A stretch of DNA of 64,000 bases, from assembly GCA_923184405.1 (NCBI GenBank), contig OV299793.1, positions 534,780 to 598,779 on the forward strand, given 5' to 3'. Source of the DNA: Neisseria meningitidis (GTDB lineage Bacteria; Pseudomonadota; Gammaproteobacteria; Burkholderiales; Neisseriaceae). Within the stretch, counting starts at the first letter, position 1. Each line of letters begins with the position of its first letter. Below the pieces are notes generated by a model. It had not been told where the DNA came from. It searched no databases and was given only the letters and a program-made list of their open reading frames with translations. The position numbers and the translations under genes were made by a program. Below, piece after piece: positions 11,022 to 22,927 of this stretch.

Positions 11022-12259
11022 ATGGCTTATTATGCTTTGAAGGCGATGAGTGCGTACGCGTTGGCTAGCCGCCGTTGCAGTGGTACTGTCGTCTTGCGGT
11101 AAAGGCGGAGACGCGGCGCAGGGCGGGCAGCCTGCTGGTCGGGAAGCACCGACACCCGTCGTCGGTGTCGTAACCGTCCATCCGCAAACCGTCGCAATGA
11201 CCGTCGAGTTGCCGGGGCGTTTGGAATCGCTGCGTACCGCCGATGTCCGCGCCCAAGTCAGCGGCAACATCCAAAAACGCCTGTTCCAAGAAGGCAGTTA
11301 TGTCCGTGCCGGACAGCCGCTGTATCAGATCGACAGTTCCACTTATGAAGCAGGTCTGGAAAGCGCACGCGCGCAACTGGCAACGGCTCAGGCAACGCTT
11401 CCCAAAGCGGATGCGGATTTGACGCGATACAAGAATTTGGTTGCCGCCGAAGCCGTCAGCCTACAGGAATACGATGCTGCGGTAACGGCGAAACGTTCTG
11501 CCGAGGCAGGTGTCAAAGCAGCACAGGCGGCAATCAAATCTGCCTACATAAATCTGAACCGTTCGCGCATTACCGCGCCGATTTCCGGCTTTATCGGTCA
11601 GTCCAAAGTTTCCAAGGTACGCTGTTGAATGCGGGCGATACGACCGTGCTGGCAACCATCCGCCAAACCAATCCGATGTATGTGAACGTTACCCAGTCTG
11701 CATCCGAAGTGATGAAATTGCGCCGTCAGATAGCCGAAGGCAAACTGCTGGCGGCGGATGGTGTGATTGCGGTCGGCATCAAATTTGACGACGGCACAGT
11801 TTACCCTGAAAAAGGCCGCCTGCTGTTTGCCGATCCGACCGTCAACGAATCGACAGGTCAGACTACCCTGCGCGCCGCCGTACCGAACGATCAGAATATC
11901 CTGATGCCCGGCCTGTATGTGCGCGTGCTGATGGACCAAGTGGCGGTGGATAACGCATTCATCGTGCCGCAGCAGGCGGTAACGCGCGGTGCGAAAGATA
12001 CCGTGATGATTGTGAACGCCCAAGGCGGTATGGAACCCCGCGAGGTAACGGTCGCGCAACAGCAGGGTACGAATTGATTGTTACGTCGGGTCTGGAAGGA
12101 CGGGGACAAGGTGGTTGTGGAAGGCATCAGTATCGCCAGCATAACGGGTGCGAAAAAGGTAACGCCCAAAGAATGGGCGCCGTCTGAAACCAAGCCGCCG
12201 CGCCTCAATCCGGCGTTCAGACGGCATCTGAAGCCAAAACTGCTTCTGAAGCGGAATAA
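11022..12259 (+). CDS. mtrC: Mtr efflux membrane-fusion protein
   Basis: MtrC is the periplasmic adaptor linking MtrD to MtrE. It starts MAYYALKAM; the lipobox is LSSCGKGG, giving a lipid-anchored protein after cleavage. The body shows PVVGVVTVHPQTVAMTVELP, the lipoyl/hairpin region, and RITAPISGFIGQSKVS. A DUS pair (CGCCGTCTGAAACC...TTCAGACGGC) lies inside the coding end, near 12179-12226, as in other Neisseria. Lesions occur near 11050, 11615 and 12075. It should be 412 residues. It is the first gene of mtrCDE, 11 bases before mtrD. Confidence 0.92.
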
Positions 12260-12270
12260 GGAAGGCATCG

Positions 12271-15200
12271 ATGGCTAAATTTTTATCGACCGCCCCATTT
12301 TCGCGTGGGTTATTTCGATTTTCATTATTGCGGCGGGTATTTTCGGCATTAAAAGCCTGCCTGTTTCGCAATATCCGTCTGTCGCCGCCCCGACCATCAC
12401 CCTGAGGGCCACTTATCCGGGCGCGTCCGCGCAGGTAATGGAAGACAGCGTGCTTTCCGTGATCGAGCGGAATATGAACGGCGTGGAAGGTTTGGATTAT
12501 CTGTCCACTTCTGCCGATTCGAGCGGCAGCGGCAGCGTGAGCCTGACCCTTACGCCTGATACCGACGAGAATCTGGCGCAGGTGGAAGTGCAGAACAAGC
12601 TTCCGAAGTATTGAGCACGCTGTCGACAACCGTCCAGCAATACGGCGTAACCGTATCCAAGGCGCGTTCCAATTTCCTGATGATTGTGATGCTTTCGTCG
12701 GATGTGCAGTCAACCGAAGAGATGAACGACTACGCGCAGCGTAATATCGTTCCCGAGTTGCAGCGTATCGAAGGCGTGGGGCAGGTACGCCTGTTCGACG
12801 CGCAACGCGCGATGCGGATTTGAGTTGATCCTAAGAAACTGCAAAACTACAATTTGTCGTTTGCCGATATCGGCAGTGCGCTGTCCGCCCAGAACGTCCA
12901 GATTTCAGCGGGTTCTATCGGTTCGCTTCCCGCCGTTCGCGGACAGACGGTTACGGCTACCGTAACGGCGCAAGGGCAGTTCGGTACGGCAGAAGAATTC
13001 GGCAACGTCATCCTCCGCGCCAATACCGACGGTTCTAATGTTTACCTGAAGGATGTGGCAAGGGTCGGACTGGGTATGGAAGACTATTCTTCCTCAACCC
13101 GTCTGAACGGTGTAAATACCATCGGTATGGCGGTGATGCTGTCCAACAGCGGCAATGCGATGGCGACGGCAAAGGCGGTTAAAGAACGCATGGCGACGTT
13201 GGAAAAATACTTTCCTCAGGGTATGAGCTGGAAAACCCCTTACGATACTTCCAAATTCGTCGAAATTTCGATTGAAAAAGTGATTCATACTTTAATCGAA
13301 GCGATGGTGCTGGTGTTTGTCGTAATGTATCTCTTCCTGCAAAACATCCGTTATACGCTGATTCCGACCATCGTCGTACCGATTTCGCTGTTGGGCGGTT
13401 TCGCCTTCATCTCTTATATGGGCATGTCGATTAACGTACTGACCATGTTTGCGATGGTTTTGGTCATCGGCATCGTGGTCGATGACGCGATTGTGGTGGT
13501 TGAAAACGTCGAGCGCATTATGGCGGGTGAAGGCTTGCCGCCCAAAGAAGCGACCAAAAAGCGATGGGTCAGATTTCGGGCGCGGTCATCGGTATTACCG
13601 CCGTTCTGATTTCCGTGTTCGTACTGTTGGCGATGTTCAGCGGGGCGACGAGCAATATTTACAAACAGTTTGCCCTGACGATGGCGTCATCAATCGCATT
13701 TTCCGCCTTCCTTGCGCTGACCTCTTACCCCTGCTTTGTGTGCCACAATGTTGAAGACAATCCCGAAAGGGCATCACGAAGAGAAAAAGGTTTCTTCGGC
13801 TGGTTTAACAAGAAATTCAACAGTTGGACGCACGGTTACGAAGCGCCGGGTTGACAAAGTGCTGCGGAAGACTTTCCGCATGATGGTTGTCTATATCGGC
13901 TTGGCGGTTGTGGGCGTGTTCCTGTTTATGCGCCCGCTGACTTCGTTCCTGCCGACCGAAGACCAAGGCTTCGTCATGGTCAGCGTACAACTGCCTGCAG
14001 GAGCGACCCAAGAGCGCACCAATGCGACTTTGGCGCAAGTTACCCAACTGGCGAAAAGCATTCCTGAAATAGAAAACATCATTACCGTTTCCGGCTTCAG
14101 CTGGGCAGCGGTCAGAATATGGCGATGGGTTTTGCCATATTGAAAGATTGGAACGAGCGTACCGCGCCCGGCAGCGATGCCGTTGCGATTGCAAACAAGC
14201 TGACGGGTATGATGATCAGGACGCTTAAAGACGGTTTTGGCAACGCCGTCGTCCCGCCTCCGATTTTGGAGTTGGGCAATGGTTCGGGCCTGAGTATCAA
14301 CCTGCAAGACCGCAACAATACCGGCCATCCCGCATTGCTGGCGAAGCGCAACGAGTTGATTCAGAAAATGCGTGCCAGCGGTTTGTTTGACCCCAGCACC
14401 GTCCGACAGGCAGGTTTGGAAGACTCGCCGCAGTTGAAAATCGACATCAACCGTGAAGCTGCGGCGGCACAAGGCAAATCGCTTGCCGACATCCGCACCG
14501 CATTGGCGTGCGCTGAGTTCGTCTTATGTCAGCGACTTCCCGGAACCAAGGCCGTCTGTAACGCGTGATGGTGCAGGCCGACGAGGATGCCCGTATGCAG
14601 CCTGCCGATATTTTGAACCTGACCGTGCCGAACAAATCCGGCGTCGCCGTACCGCTTTCCACCATTGCTACTGTTTCTTGGGAAAACGGCACTGAACAGA
14701 GCGTGCGCTTCAAAGCTTATCCTTCGATGAAGCTGTCCACTTCGCCTACTACCAACGTTTCCACGGGGCAGGCTATGGCGGCGGTTCAAAAAATGGTTGA
14801 CAAATTGGGCGGCGGTTACAGCTTCGAATGGGGCGGACAGTCGCGCGAAGAGGCAAAGGCGACTCGCAAACCCTGATTTTGTACGGTTTCGCAGTTGCAA
14901 CCGTATTTTTGGTAAATGCCGCGCTTTATGAAAGCTGGTCGATTCCGCTGGCGAGGTCATCCTTGCTGATTCCGTTGAATTTGATCGGTGCGGCTGCGGG
15001 CGTAACCGGGCGCAACCTGTTTGAAGGACTGTTGGGCAGCGTTCCCTCGTTCGCCAACGACATCTACTTTCAAGTCGGTTTCGTTACCGTGATGGGTTTG
15101 AGTGCGAAAAACGCGATTTTGATTATCGAATTTGCCAAAAGACCTTCAAGCGCAAAGGAAAAGCGCGGTCAGAAGCCGCTTTGGAAGCCGCCCGCCTCCG

Positions 15201-15480
15201 TTTCCGTCCGATTATCATGACCTCGTTCGCCTTTATTTTGGGCAGGATGGTTCCCCTGTATAGTAGCAAGCGGCGCAAGTCCTGCCAGCCAGCGCGCCAT
15301 CAGGCACGGCCATATTAAGGGGGATGCTCATCGGCACGCTCTTGCTCCGTGTTCCTGGTGTTCCGCTTTTCTATGTGGACGTGCGCCAAATTCTTCAAGG
15401 AAACCGCGCCCGAACACGAAATAGCAGTAAAACACGCCGCCGAAGCGGGCATCACCAGTTCGGACGACAGCCAACAATAA
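12271..15480 (+). CDS. mtrD: Mtr RND efflux pump MtrD
   Basis: MtrD is the proton-driven inner-membrane RND transporter that expels detergents, bile salts, macrolides, penicillin and host peptides. It starts MAKFFIDRP-like (ATGGCTAAATTTTTATCG, indel) and ends SSDDSQQ, about 1067 residues. RND features include [20 protein letters not shown] near the N-terminus and the transmembrane motif [20 protein letters not shown], holding the paired Asp residues of the proton relay. Frame breaks occur near 12290, 12612, 12815, 13560, 13850, 14100, 14510, 14865 and 15160, and the 3' 250 bp are badly corrupted. Confidence 0.92.
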
Positions 15481-15486
15481 GGAACC

Positions 15487-15522
15487 ATGACGTCTGAGAC
15501 GCCCACTGGATTTCAGACGGCA
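15487..15522 (+). repeat. degenerate inverted DUS between mtrD and mtrE
   Basis: ATGACGTCTGAGAC and TTTCAGACGGCA form an imperfect inverted pair in the short mtrD-mtrE spacer. It may attenuate read-through into mtrE. One arm departs from the DUS at several bases. Confidence 0.55.
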
Positions 15523-15534
15523 GCAAGTTTTTAT

Positions 15535-16944
15535 ATGGATACTACATTCAAAACCACCATGACTTCTGTTGCAGCAGCCTTCGAAGTATCCGCCTGCAGC
15601 ATGATTCGCCAATACGGAGCGGCACAAAGTCGAAGTTGCCGAAACGTTCAAAAACGATACCGCCGACAGCGGCATCAGTTAAGTCGATGTAGGTTGAGCA
15701 TGACTATTTTGATGACACGCGCATGCAAAAGCTGATCAACATGGCACTCGAACGCAATACCAGTGTGCGTACAGACGTATATGAACAGCGAAATCTCACA
15801 GAAAACAATACATGATTGAGCGCCGCAACCTCCTACCCACGCTTGCCGCCAAAACGAACGACTCGCGTCAAGATCATCTTGAGAGGCGGCAATGTAAGCA
15901 TCAGCTACATAGTCGGACTTCGTGCGACATCTTACGAACTCGATCTGTTCGGGCATGTACGCAGCAGCAGCAGGCGGCACTGCAAGACCATTTCGCCAGC
16001 ACCGCCAACCGCGATGCGGCACATTTGAGCCTGATTGCCACCGTTGCAAGAAGCCTATCTCAACGAACGTTACGCCGAAGAAGCGATGTCTTTGGAGCAA
16101 CGTGTTTTGAAAACGCTCGATGAAACCCACAAGCTGTCCGAAATACGTAACAAGGCAGGCGTGATTTCCGCCGTCGCCCTACGATCAGCAGGAAGCCCTA
16201 ATCGAATCTGCCAAAGCCGATTATGCCCATACCACGCGCAGCCACGAACAGGAGCGCAATGCCTTGGCAACATTGATTAACCAACCGATACCTGAAGATC
16301 TGCCTGCCGGTTTGCCGCTGGACAAGCAGATTTTTGTTGAAAATCTGTAAGTTGGTTTGAGTTCCGAAGTATTGCTCGACCGTCCCGATATCCGTGCTGC
16401 CGAACACGCGCTCAAACAGGCAAACGCCAATATCGGTGCGGCACGCGCCGCCTTTTTCCCATCCATCCGCCTGACCGGAACCGTCGGTACAGGTTCTGCC
16501 GATTTGGGTGGGTTGTTCAAAAGCGGCACGGGCGTTTGGTCGTTCGCGCCGTCTATTACCCTGCCGATTTTTACCTGGGGTACGAACAAGGCGAACCTTG
16601 ATGTAGCCAAGCTGCGCCAACAGGCACAAATAGTTGCCTATGAATCCGCCGTCCAATGCGCATTTCAAGACGTGGCAAACGCATTGGCGGCGCGCGAGCA
16701 GCTGGATAAAGCCTATGACGCTTTAAGCAAACAAAGCCGCGCCTCTAAAGAAGCGTTGCGATTGGTCGGTCTGCGTTACAAACACGGCGTATCCGGAGCG
16801 CTCGACTTACTCGATGCGGAACGCAGCAGCTATTCGGCGGAGAGTGCGGCTTTGTCGGCACAACTGACCCGCGCCGAAAACCTTGCCGATTTGTACAAGG
16901 CACTCGGCGGCGGATTGAAACAGGATACCCAAACCGACAAATAA
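15535..16944 (+). CDS. mtrE: Mtr outer-membrane efflux channel MtrE
   Basis: MtrE is the TolC-like outer-membrane channel of the Mtr pump. The ATG at 15535 begins MDTTFKTTM and leads to a lipoprotein-type signal with Cys (SACSMI). The second half is clean from 16357 on: SSEVLLDRPDIRAAEHALKQ, then RYKHGVSGALDLLDAERSSY, and ends KQDTQTDK. The expected length of 467 residues fits. Lesions concentrate between 15600 and 16350. It is the last gene of the operon and is followed by a DUS terminator. Confidence 0.92.
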
Positions 16945-16956
16945 CCGGTGGGCAAT

Positions 16957-16998
16957 AAAATGCCGTCTGAAACGATAAGGTTTCAGACGGCATTTCTT
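16957..16998 (+). terminator. DUS terminator of mtrCDE
   Basis: ATGCCGTCTGAAAC and GTTTCAGACGGCAT are a perfect inverted pair followed by TTTCTTTATTT, 15 bases after mtrE. Confidence 0.88.
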
Positions 16999-17002
16999 TA
17001 TT

Positions 17003-17147
17003 TATAGTGGATTAACAAAAACCAGTACAGCGTTGGCTCGCCTTAGCTCAAAGAGAACGATTCTCTAAGGTGCTGAAGCACCAAGTTGTACTATTTGTAC
17101 TGTCTGCGGCTTCGTCGCCTTGTCCTGATTTTTGTTAATCCACTATA
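17003..17147. repeat. Correia element
   Basis: The element runs from TATAGTGGATTAAC to GTTAATCCACTATA, about 145 bp, and includes AGAACGATTCTCTAAGGTGCTGAAGCACC. It is slightly shorter than the 155-bp type. It abuts, and supplies the stop codon for, the receptor remnant on the other strand. Confidence 0.92.
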
Positions 17148-17324
17148 TGTTTGACGGTTGCGGTCAGGCTGCGCGGCGTGCCGTAAACGTGAATGTCGGG
17201 CATAGGGCGGTAGCGTTTGTTGAACACGTTTTCAAAGTCCAAACCGATGCGGGTGGATTTGCCGATTTTGTAATGCGCGGTCAAATCCAGCGTGGCGTAG
17301 GGGCGTTGGGTCAGTGCGGCTGCG
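17135..17324 (-). pseudogene. C-terminal remnant of a TonB-dependent receptor
   Basis: The minus strand encodes RPYATLDLTAHYKIGKSTRI and FENVFNKRYRPMPDIHVYG, the last beta strands of a TonB-dependent outer-membrane receptor. Only about 60 residues remain. The final residues KHIVD-stop come from the neighbouring CREE (TATAGTGGATTAA) in place of the usual aromatic C-terminus. It is fused upstream to an lctP fragment. It cannot make a working receptor. Confidence 0.75.
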
Positions 17325-17538
17325 GCGGCAGGGAAGAAACCGCCATACCCGCCGGCATCCCGAAGCCGAATACGGCAACGGCAAGCGCAATCAGCAGCGT
17401 ATAAAGCCCCGCCTGATAGCCTTTCAGCTTCAGGACGGTCAGCGCGGCAAAGAAAAAGACGATGGGTAAGAGTGCGGCGGCGGCAGTCAGATACAGGCTG
17501 CCGCCGATTGCCATGTAGTTTTGAACCCAAGTTTCCAT
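17325..17538 (-). pseudogene. lctP: N-terminal remnant of L-lactate permease
   Basis: The frame starts METWVQNYMAIGGSLYLTAA and continues through two hydrophobic segments (LLPIVFFFAALTVLKLKGYQ, TLLIALAVAVFGFGMPAGMA), the start of LctP lactate permease. After about 70 of some 530 residues it joins the receptor remnant in a different frame. A full copy must lie elsewhere if lactate uptake is retained. The preserved start codon means a short peptide could still be made. Confidence 0.75.
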
Positions 17539-17843
17539 AATTGAACATCTCCGAAAATATTTTTCTAATCGTCGGCAATAGTGGTCAAACCAATTAAAGC
17601 AACGTTGCATTACTTTACGAAACTTTAATATTTAGGTCAATATATTTTTGGGCAGTTCAGCAGATTTGAATCGGAGCTTTCGTTTAAATCCTGTCAAAAC
17701 AAATATTTGCATGAACAAAAATTGTAGTTTGGTGTAGTTTTTTCTTGTGTTTCGGGGGCGGTGCGAGGTAAATGCCGTTGACGGCGGGAACGGCGTGTCA
17801 TTAGAATCCGCCCTGATTGGTCAGTCCAATTTGATGTTTGATG
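17539..17843. other. intergenic region upstream of the lctP remnant
   Basis: An AT-rich stretch containing what would have been the lctP promoter (TTTAATATTTAGGTCAATATATT near 17620-17646 is very AT-rich). It has no convincing open frame. Confidence 0.4.
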
Positions 17844-17998
17844 TATAGTGGATGAACAAAAACCAGTACGGCGTTGCCTCGCCTTAGCTCAAAGAGAACG
17901 ATTCTCTAAGGTGCTGAAGCACCAAGTGAATCGGTTCCGTACTATTTGTACTGTCTGCGGCTTCGCCGCCTTGTCCTGATTTTTGTTAATCCACTATA
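17844..17998. repeat. Correia element upstream of gdhR
   Basis: A full-length 155-bp element from TATAGTGGATGAAC to GTTAATCCACTATA. It ends 42 bases before the gdhR start codon, so it forms part of the gdhR promoter region and may carry a -10/-35 at its end. Confidence 0.93.
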
Positions 17999-18040
17999 TT
18001 TCGGAAGGGTTCGGCAGGGAATCTTTATAAAGGAGGAGTG

Positions 18041-18820
18041 ATGAAACTGGTAAGGCCTCAGAAAATCAGCGATCAGGTATTGTCGGTATTGAAGGGCCGC
18101 ATCGTGGAAGGGGTTTACGCGGAAGGGGGCAAGATTCCGCCCGAACGCGTTTTGGCGGAAGAGTTCGGCGTGTCCCGCCCGTCGGTCAGGTCGGCATTGA
18201 ATGTTTTGGTCGCCCGTCAGGTTTTGGAAGCGAGGCAGGGAGACGGTTATTATGTTTCGGTCAAGCCGCAGCAGGATTTTTTGCAAAGTTGGCAGGAGCT
18301 TTTGGGCAAGCATTCCAATTGGGAACAGGATGTTTTTGATTTCAGCTGCCACATCGAGGGCTGTATGGCGGCATTAGCGGCAGAACGCCGGACGGATGCC
18401 GATTTGAAGCGGATTGGGTTTTGGCTTGAAAAGTTTGAGGAGGCGTGCGAAAGCGGCAATCTGGAACATCAGAGCGAAGCCGATGTCAGCTTCCATCAGA
18501 CGATTGCGGATGCGGCGCACAATTTGTTGTTCAGCCATTTGTCGGGCGGTTTGTTGAAAATGCTGTATTAGCAGACGCGCAGCAGCCTTATTTATCTGAA
18601 TCAGGAAGAAGATCCGCGTCCGAAACTGATGGCGCAACACCGCGTGATGTATGAGGCGATATCAAACCGTCGGCCGGGCGAGGCTTCGGAGGCGGCAAAG
18701 GCACATTTGAATTATGTGGCAAGCAGCATCATGAAAGACAGGGAATATCAGAGCCGTAACCGCCACGCGGATACTTTAGCGCAAAACGATTTGAAGCGCG
18801 TGCAGGATTGGGAGGTATGA
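18041..18820 (+). CDS. gdhR: GntR/FadR-family transcriptional regulator GdhR
   Basis: GdhR regulates glutamate dehydrogenase (gdhA) and lactate-linked genes in Neisseria. The ATG at 18041 follows a strong GGAGGAG site. The winged helix lies at residues 8-70 (PPERVLAEEFGVSRPSVRSA), followed by an FCD-type helical ligand domain (FHQTIADAAHNLLFSHLSGG). The frame is intact for all 259 codons except one TAG at 18569-18571 (LKMLY-stop-QTRSS), probably a substitution. Its target gdhA lies 1 kb downstream on the opposite strand. Confidence 0.88.
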
Positions 18821-18858
18821 ATACCGTTTAGACGGTCTGGTATATTCGGATGTATCGG

Positions 18859-19013
18859 TATAGTGAACTAAATTTAAACCAGTACGTCGTTGCCTCGCCT
18901 TAGCTCAAAGAGAACGATTCTCTAAGGTGCTGAAGCACCAAGTGAATCAGTTCCGTACTATTTGTACTGTCTGCGGCTCGCCGCCTTGTCCTGATTTCTG
19001 TTAATTCACTGCA
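18859..19013. repeat. Correia element, variant termini
   Basis: A 155-bp element starting TATAGTGAACTAAATTTAAACC and ending CTGTTAATTCACTGCA. It belongs to the CREE variant with TAAATTTAA near one end. It truncates the acetyltransferase remnant on the minus strand. Confidence 0.88.
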
Positions 19014-19300
19014 TGACCAATCATTATCAGCCTGATAAAGTATTCTACTTCATCCTTGTCTATTTCCAGCAGCAGAAAGCCAACCACTTGCTTATCCCAA
19101 TAGATTGCCCTCGGAAACACATCTTCATTTTCCCGATAGAGCCATGCGTCAGCTAAAGAGCGTACATTTGGAGCCACAAAACGTGCTCGTTCATCAGCTT
19201 CAGATATTTTCAAATCCAGCACTACCTGAAAACTGCTCTCATCTACTAATTTCAGCTCAATCAGTTTTTCTACTTTTGAATAAATAGGCTTTTGAGGTTA
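19001..19300 (-). pseudogene. GNAT-like acetyltransferase fragment truncated by CREE
   Basis: Minus-strand text KVEKLIELKLVDESSFQVVL, LDLKISEADERARFVAPNV and AIYWDKQVVGFLLLEIDKDE looks like the N-terminal half of a GNAT-family acetyltransferase. The frame runs directly into the CREE, which gives the terminal HAVN-stop. The acetyl-CoA-binding motif is therefore lost. No good ATG is visible. Family assignment is moderate. Confidence 0.55.
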
Positions 19301-19342
19301 TTAAAGACTAATCTAACTCATATAAAATGTAGTTATCAAAAT

Positions 19343-19681
19343 CTATGATTCCCTTGAGGTAATCTCGATCTGCTTTAGACAACCCAAAATCGGAAAAGTC
19401 GCAATTAAACTGGACAAATAAAAATAATTCGGGTGCCTACGATAAGAAAAACCTGCTTGACCGAATTTCCCTTGACAAAAATCATAGGCAAGTTTCAATT
19501 CTTGACTTGTGACACTGTCTAAAATTTTATCTAACTCTGAAAGCTGACTTTTATCAGTATTTTCTATCATAGCTTTCACTGTATTTACTAAAACAAAAAG
19601 AAAATCATTAGTATTATCCAGTAGGATTGGTCTGTTAGATAACTTATTCTTTAACTCCATATAGTATTGGTCCATAATCAT
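19343..19681 (-). CDS. hypothetical protein, 112 residues
   Basis: An intact frame starting at ATG 19681 after GGAGAGGAAGAA, beginning MIMDQYYMELKNKLSNRPIL and ending QIEITSRES. It is mixed charged and hydrophobic with no signal peptide; residues 20-45 are mostly helical (NDFLFVLVNTVKAMIENTDK). The A+T content is higher than in neighbouring housekeeping genes, suggesting acquired DNA. I cannot place it in a family; the size and composition would fit an immunity-type protein, but nothing here proves that. Confidence 0.6.
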   Translation of the reverse strand: MIMDQYYMELKNKLSNRPILLDNTNDFLFVLVNTVKAMIENTDKSQLSELDKILDSVTSQELKLAYDFCQGKFGQAGFSYRRHPNYFYLSSLIATFPILGCLKQIEITSRES

Positions 19682-19757
19682 TTCTTCCTCTCCACTCCCA
19701 AACTATCCAACAATTCTGGATACAAATAGTATCACCCGATTCGAACGGGCGGATAAT

Positions 19758-19800
19758 GAAATGCCGTCTGAGACAGCATTTGCGGTTCGGACGGCATTTT
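19758..19800 (-). terminator. degenerate DUS terminator of gdhA
   Basis: AAATGCCGTCTGAGAC and GGTTCGGACGGCATTTT form an inverted pair 24 bases beyond the gdhA stop. One arm carries a base change (TTCGGACGGC). Confidence 0.75.
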
Positions 19801-19823
19801 ATATGCGGAGCGGCGGCGTTTGC

Positions 19824-21151
<1,328 letters not shown>

Positions 21152-21533
21152 TCGGATACTCCCTTTGGTTGATAGTGTACTAATGGGAAAACAAATTTGT
21201 AGGTGCGAATATAAACCTATTTTTTTCTGATGCCAAGCCCGATTTGGCAAAAATTATTGACATTATTTTTTCCATGTTTTCGATGTTTGATATTTGTTGC
21301 CGATAATTAATCAATAATCATAAATTAATTTCGTAAATAAAAATATTATTGAAATTTTATTCTAAGTATTAAACTAGATTTTTTGATTCCAATCAAGGTA
21401 ATTTTGTTTTCCCACAAGGTTTTACTGTGGAAAAGGACTGAAATTGCCAACAATCCTGCCTGTCTGTATCCGTGTTTTGGGCATTATCCGGAAATGTTAC
21501 AATATGCGCCGTTTAATTTGATGAAAGACTGCT
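21152..21533. promoter_or_regulatory. gdhA-thyA divergent intergenic region
   Basis: This strongly AT-rich 380-bp gap between divergently transcribed gdhA and thyA holds runs such as TTGACATTATTTTTTCC and AAATTTTATTCTAAG. It must contain both promoters, but I cannot assign individual elements with confidence. No open frame is convincing. Confidence 0.5.
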
Positions 21534-22327
21534 ATGAAAGCCTATTTGGACTTGATGCGCCACGTCCTCGACAACGGTACGGACAAATCAGACCGCACAG
21601 GTACGGGCACGCGCTCCGTATTCGGTTATCAGATGCGTTTTGACTTGGGCAAGGTTTTCCGCTGCTGACGACCAAAAAGCTGCATCTGCGTTCGATTATC
21701 CACGAGCTGCTTTGGTTTCTCAAAGGCGATACCAATATCAAATACCTAAAGGACAACAATGTTTCCATTTGGGACGAGTGGGCGGACGAAAACGGCGACT
21801 TGGGCCCGGTTTACGGCTACCAGTGGCGTAACTGGCCCGCGCCCGACGGCAGGCATATCGACCAAATCGCCAATGTGGTGGAACAAATTAAGAAAAACCC
21901 CGACTCGCGCCGCCTGATTGTATCGGCGTGGAATCCGGCTTTGGTCGACGAAATGGCCTTGCCGCCCTGCCACGCGCTGTTTCAGTTTTACGTTGCCGAC
22001 GGCAAACTGTCCTGCCAGCTTTACCAGCGTAGTGCAGATATTTTCCTTGGTGTGCCGTTTAATATTGCCAGCTACGCATTGTTGACCATGATGATGGCGC
22101 AAGTGTGCGGATTGGAAGCCGGCGAGTTTGTCCATACGTTTGGCGACGCGCATTTGTACCGCAACCATTTCGAGCAGGCCGCATTGCAGTTGGAACGCGA
22201 ACCGCGCGCCTTGCCAGTGATGAAAATCAATCCTCAAGTCAAAGATTTGTTTTCCTTCAAGTTTGAAGATTTCGAGTTGGAAGGTTACGACCCCCATCCG
22301 CACATCAAGGCGGCAGTGTCGGTTTAG
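21534..22327 (+). CDS. thyA: thymidylate synthase
   Basis: ThyA makes dTMP from dUMP with methylene-tetrahydrofolate. It starts [20 protein letters not shown]. The catalytic Cys is in [18 protein letters not shown], and the substrate motif [20 protein letters not shown] is complete. It ends [11 protein letters not shown], 264 residues. A single one-base deletion near 21652 (GGCAAGGTTTT for GGCAAAGGTTTT) breaks an otherwise perfect frame, which illustrates the error-like nature of lesions in this sequence. Confidence 0.95.
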
Positions 22328-22336
22328 GAGGCGTGT

Positions 22337-22927
22337 ATGGGCAGGCATTTCAGGCGCAGGCGTTTTTGACAGTTGCCGCCGTTGCGGCGGCGGGCGCGGC
22401 GGTTTCTTTCCTGCCGAATCCTTTTGCCGCCGATGATGAAAAACGCAATAAAGATGAAAACGCAATGAAAATGTGTTCTTCTGGAAAGGTGTCGCGCTGG
22501 GTTCCGGTGCGGAGCTGCGCCTGTTCGGTGTGGACGACAGACAGGCGGCGGATTTGGTCAACAAGGTTTTGGCGGAAGTGGCGCGTTTGGAAAAAATGTT
22601 CAGCCTTTACCGTGAAGACAGCCTGATCAGCCGCCTGAACAGGGACGGTTATCTGACTTCGCCGTCGGCGGATTTTTTGGAACTGTTGAGCCTGTGCCGC
22701 GATATTCACGCGCTGACGGACGGCGCGTTCGATCCGACAGTGCAGGCGTTGTGGAAACTGTATGCCGATTATTTTGCCGCCCGTCCCGATGCGGAAACGC
22801 CGCCTCCTCAAAACAGCGTGAAAGAAGCCCTGAAACAGGTCGGCTTCAGCAAAGTCTCGTTTGACGACCGTGAAATCCGTTTGCCGAAAAGGGTATGGGT
22901 TTGTCCTTGAACGGCATCGCGCAAGTC
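22337..22927 (+). pseudogene. apbE: FAD:protein FMN transferase ApbE, 3' end lost to a CREE
   Basis: ApbE attaches FMN covalently to flavoproteins such as NqrB/C in the periplasm. The start MGRHFRRRR follows GGAGG and begins with a twin-arginine-like signal (RRRR then a hydrophobic Ala/Val stretch). The domain reads LEKMFSLYREDSLISRLNRD and HALTDGAFDPTVQALWKLYA. The frame runs to LSLNGIAQ, then a CREE begins, removing the C-terminal third including the conserved metal-binding Asp region. A frameshift lies near 22360 and another near 22885. It starts 9 bases after thyA. Confidence 0.82.

Noticed and set aside
16957..19013. Spaced similar repeats that could suggest a CRISPR array
   Set aside because: The repeats are 145-155 bp CREEs with inverted ends at irregular distances, without short spacers or cas genes.
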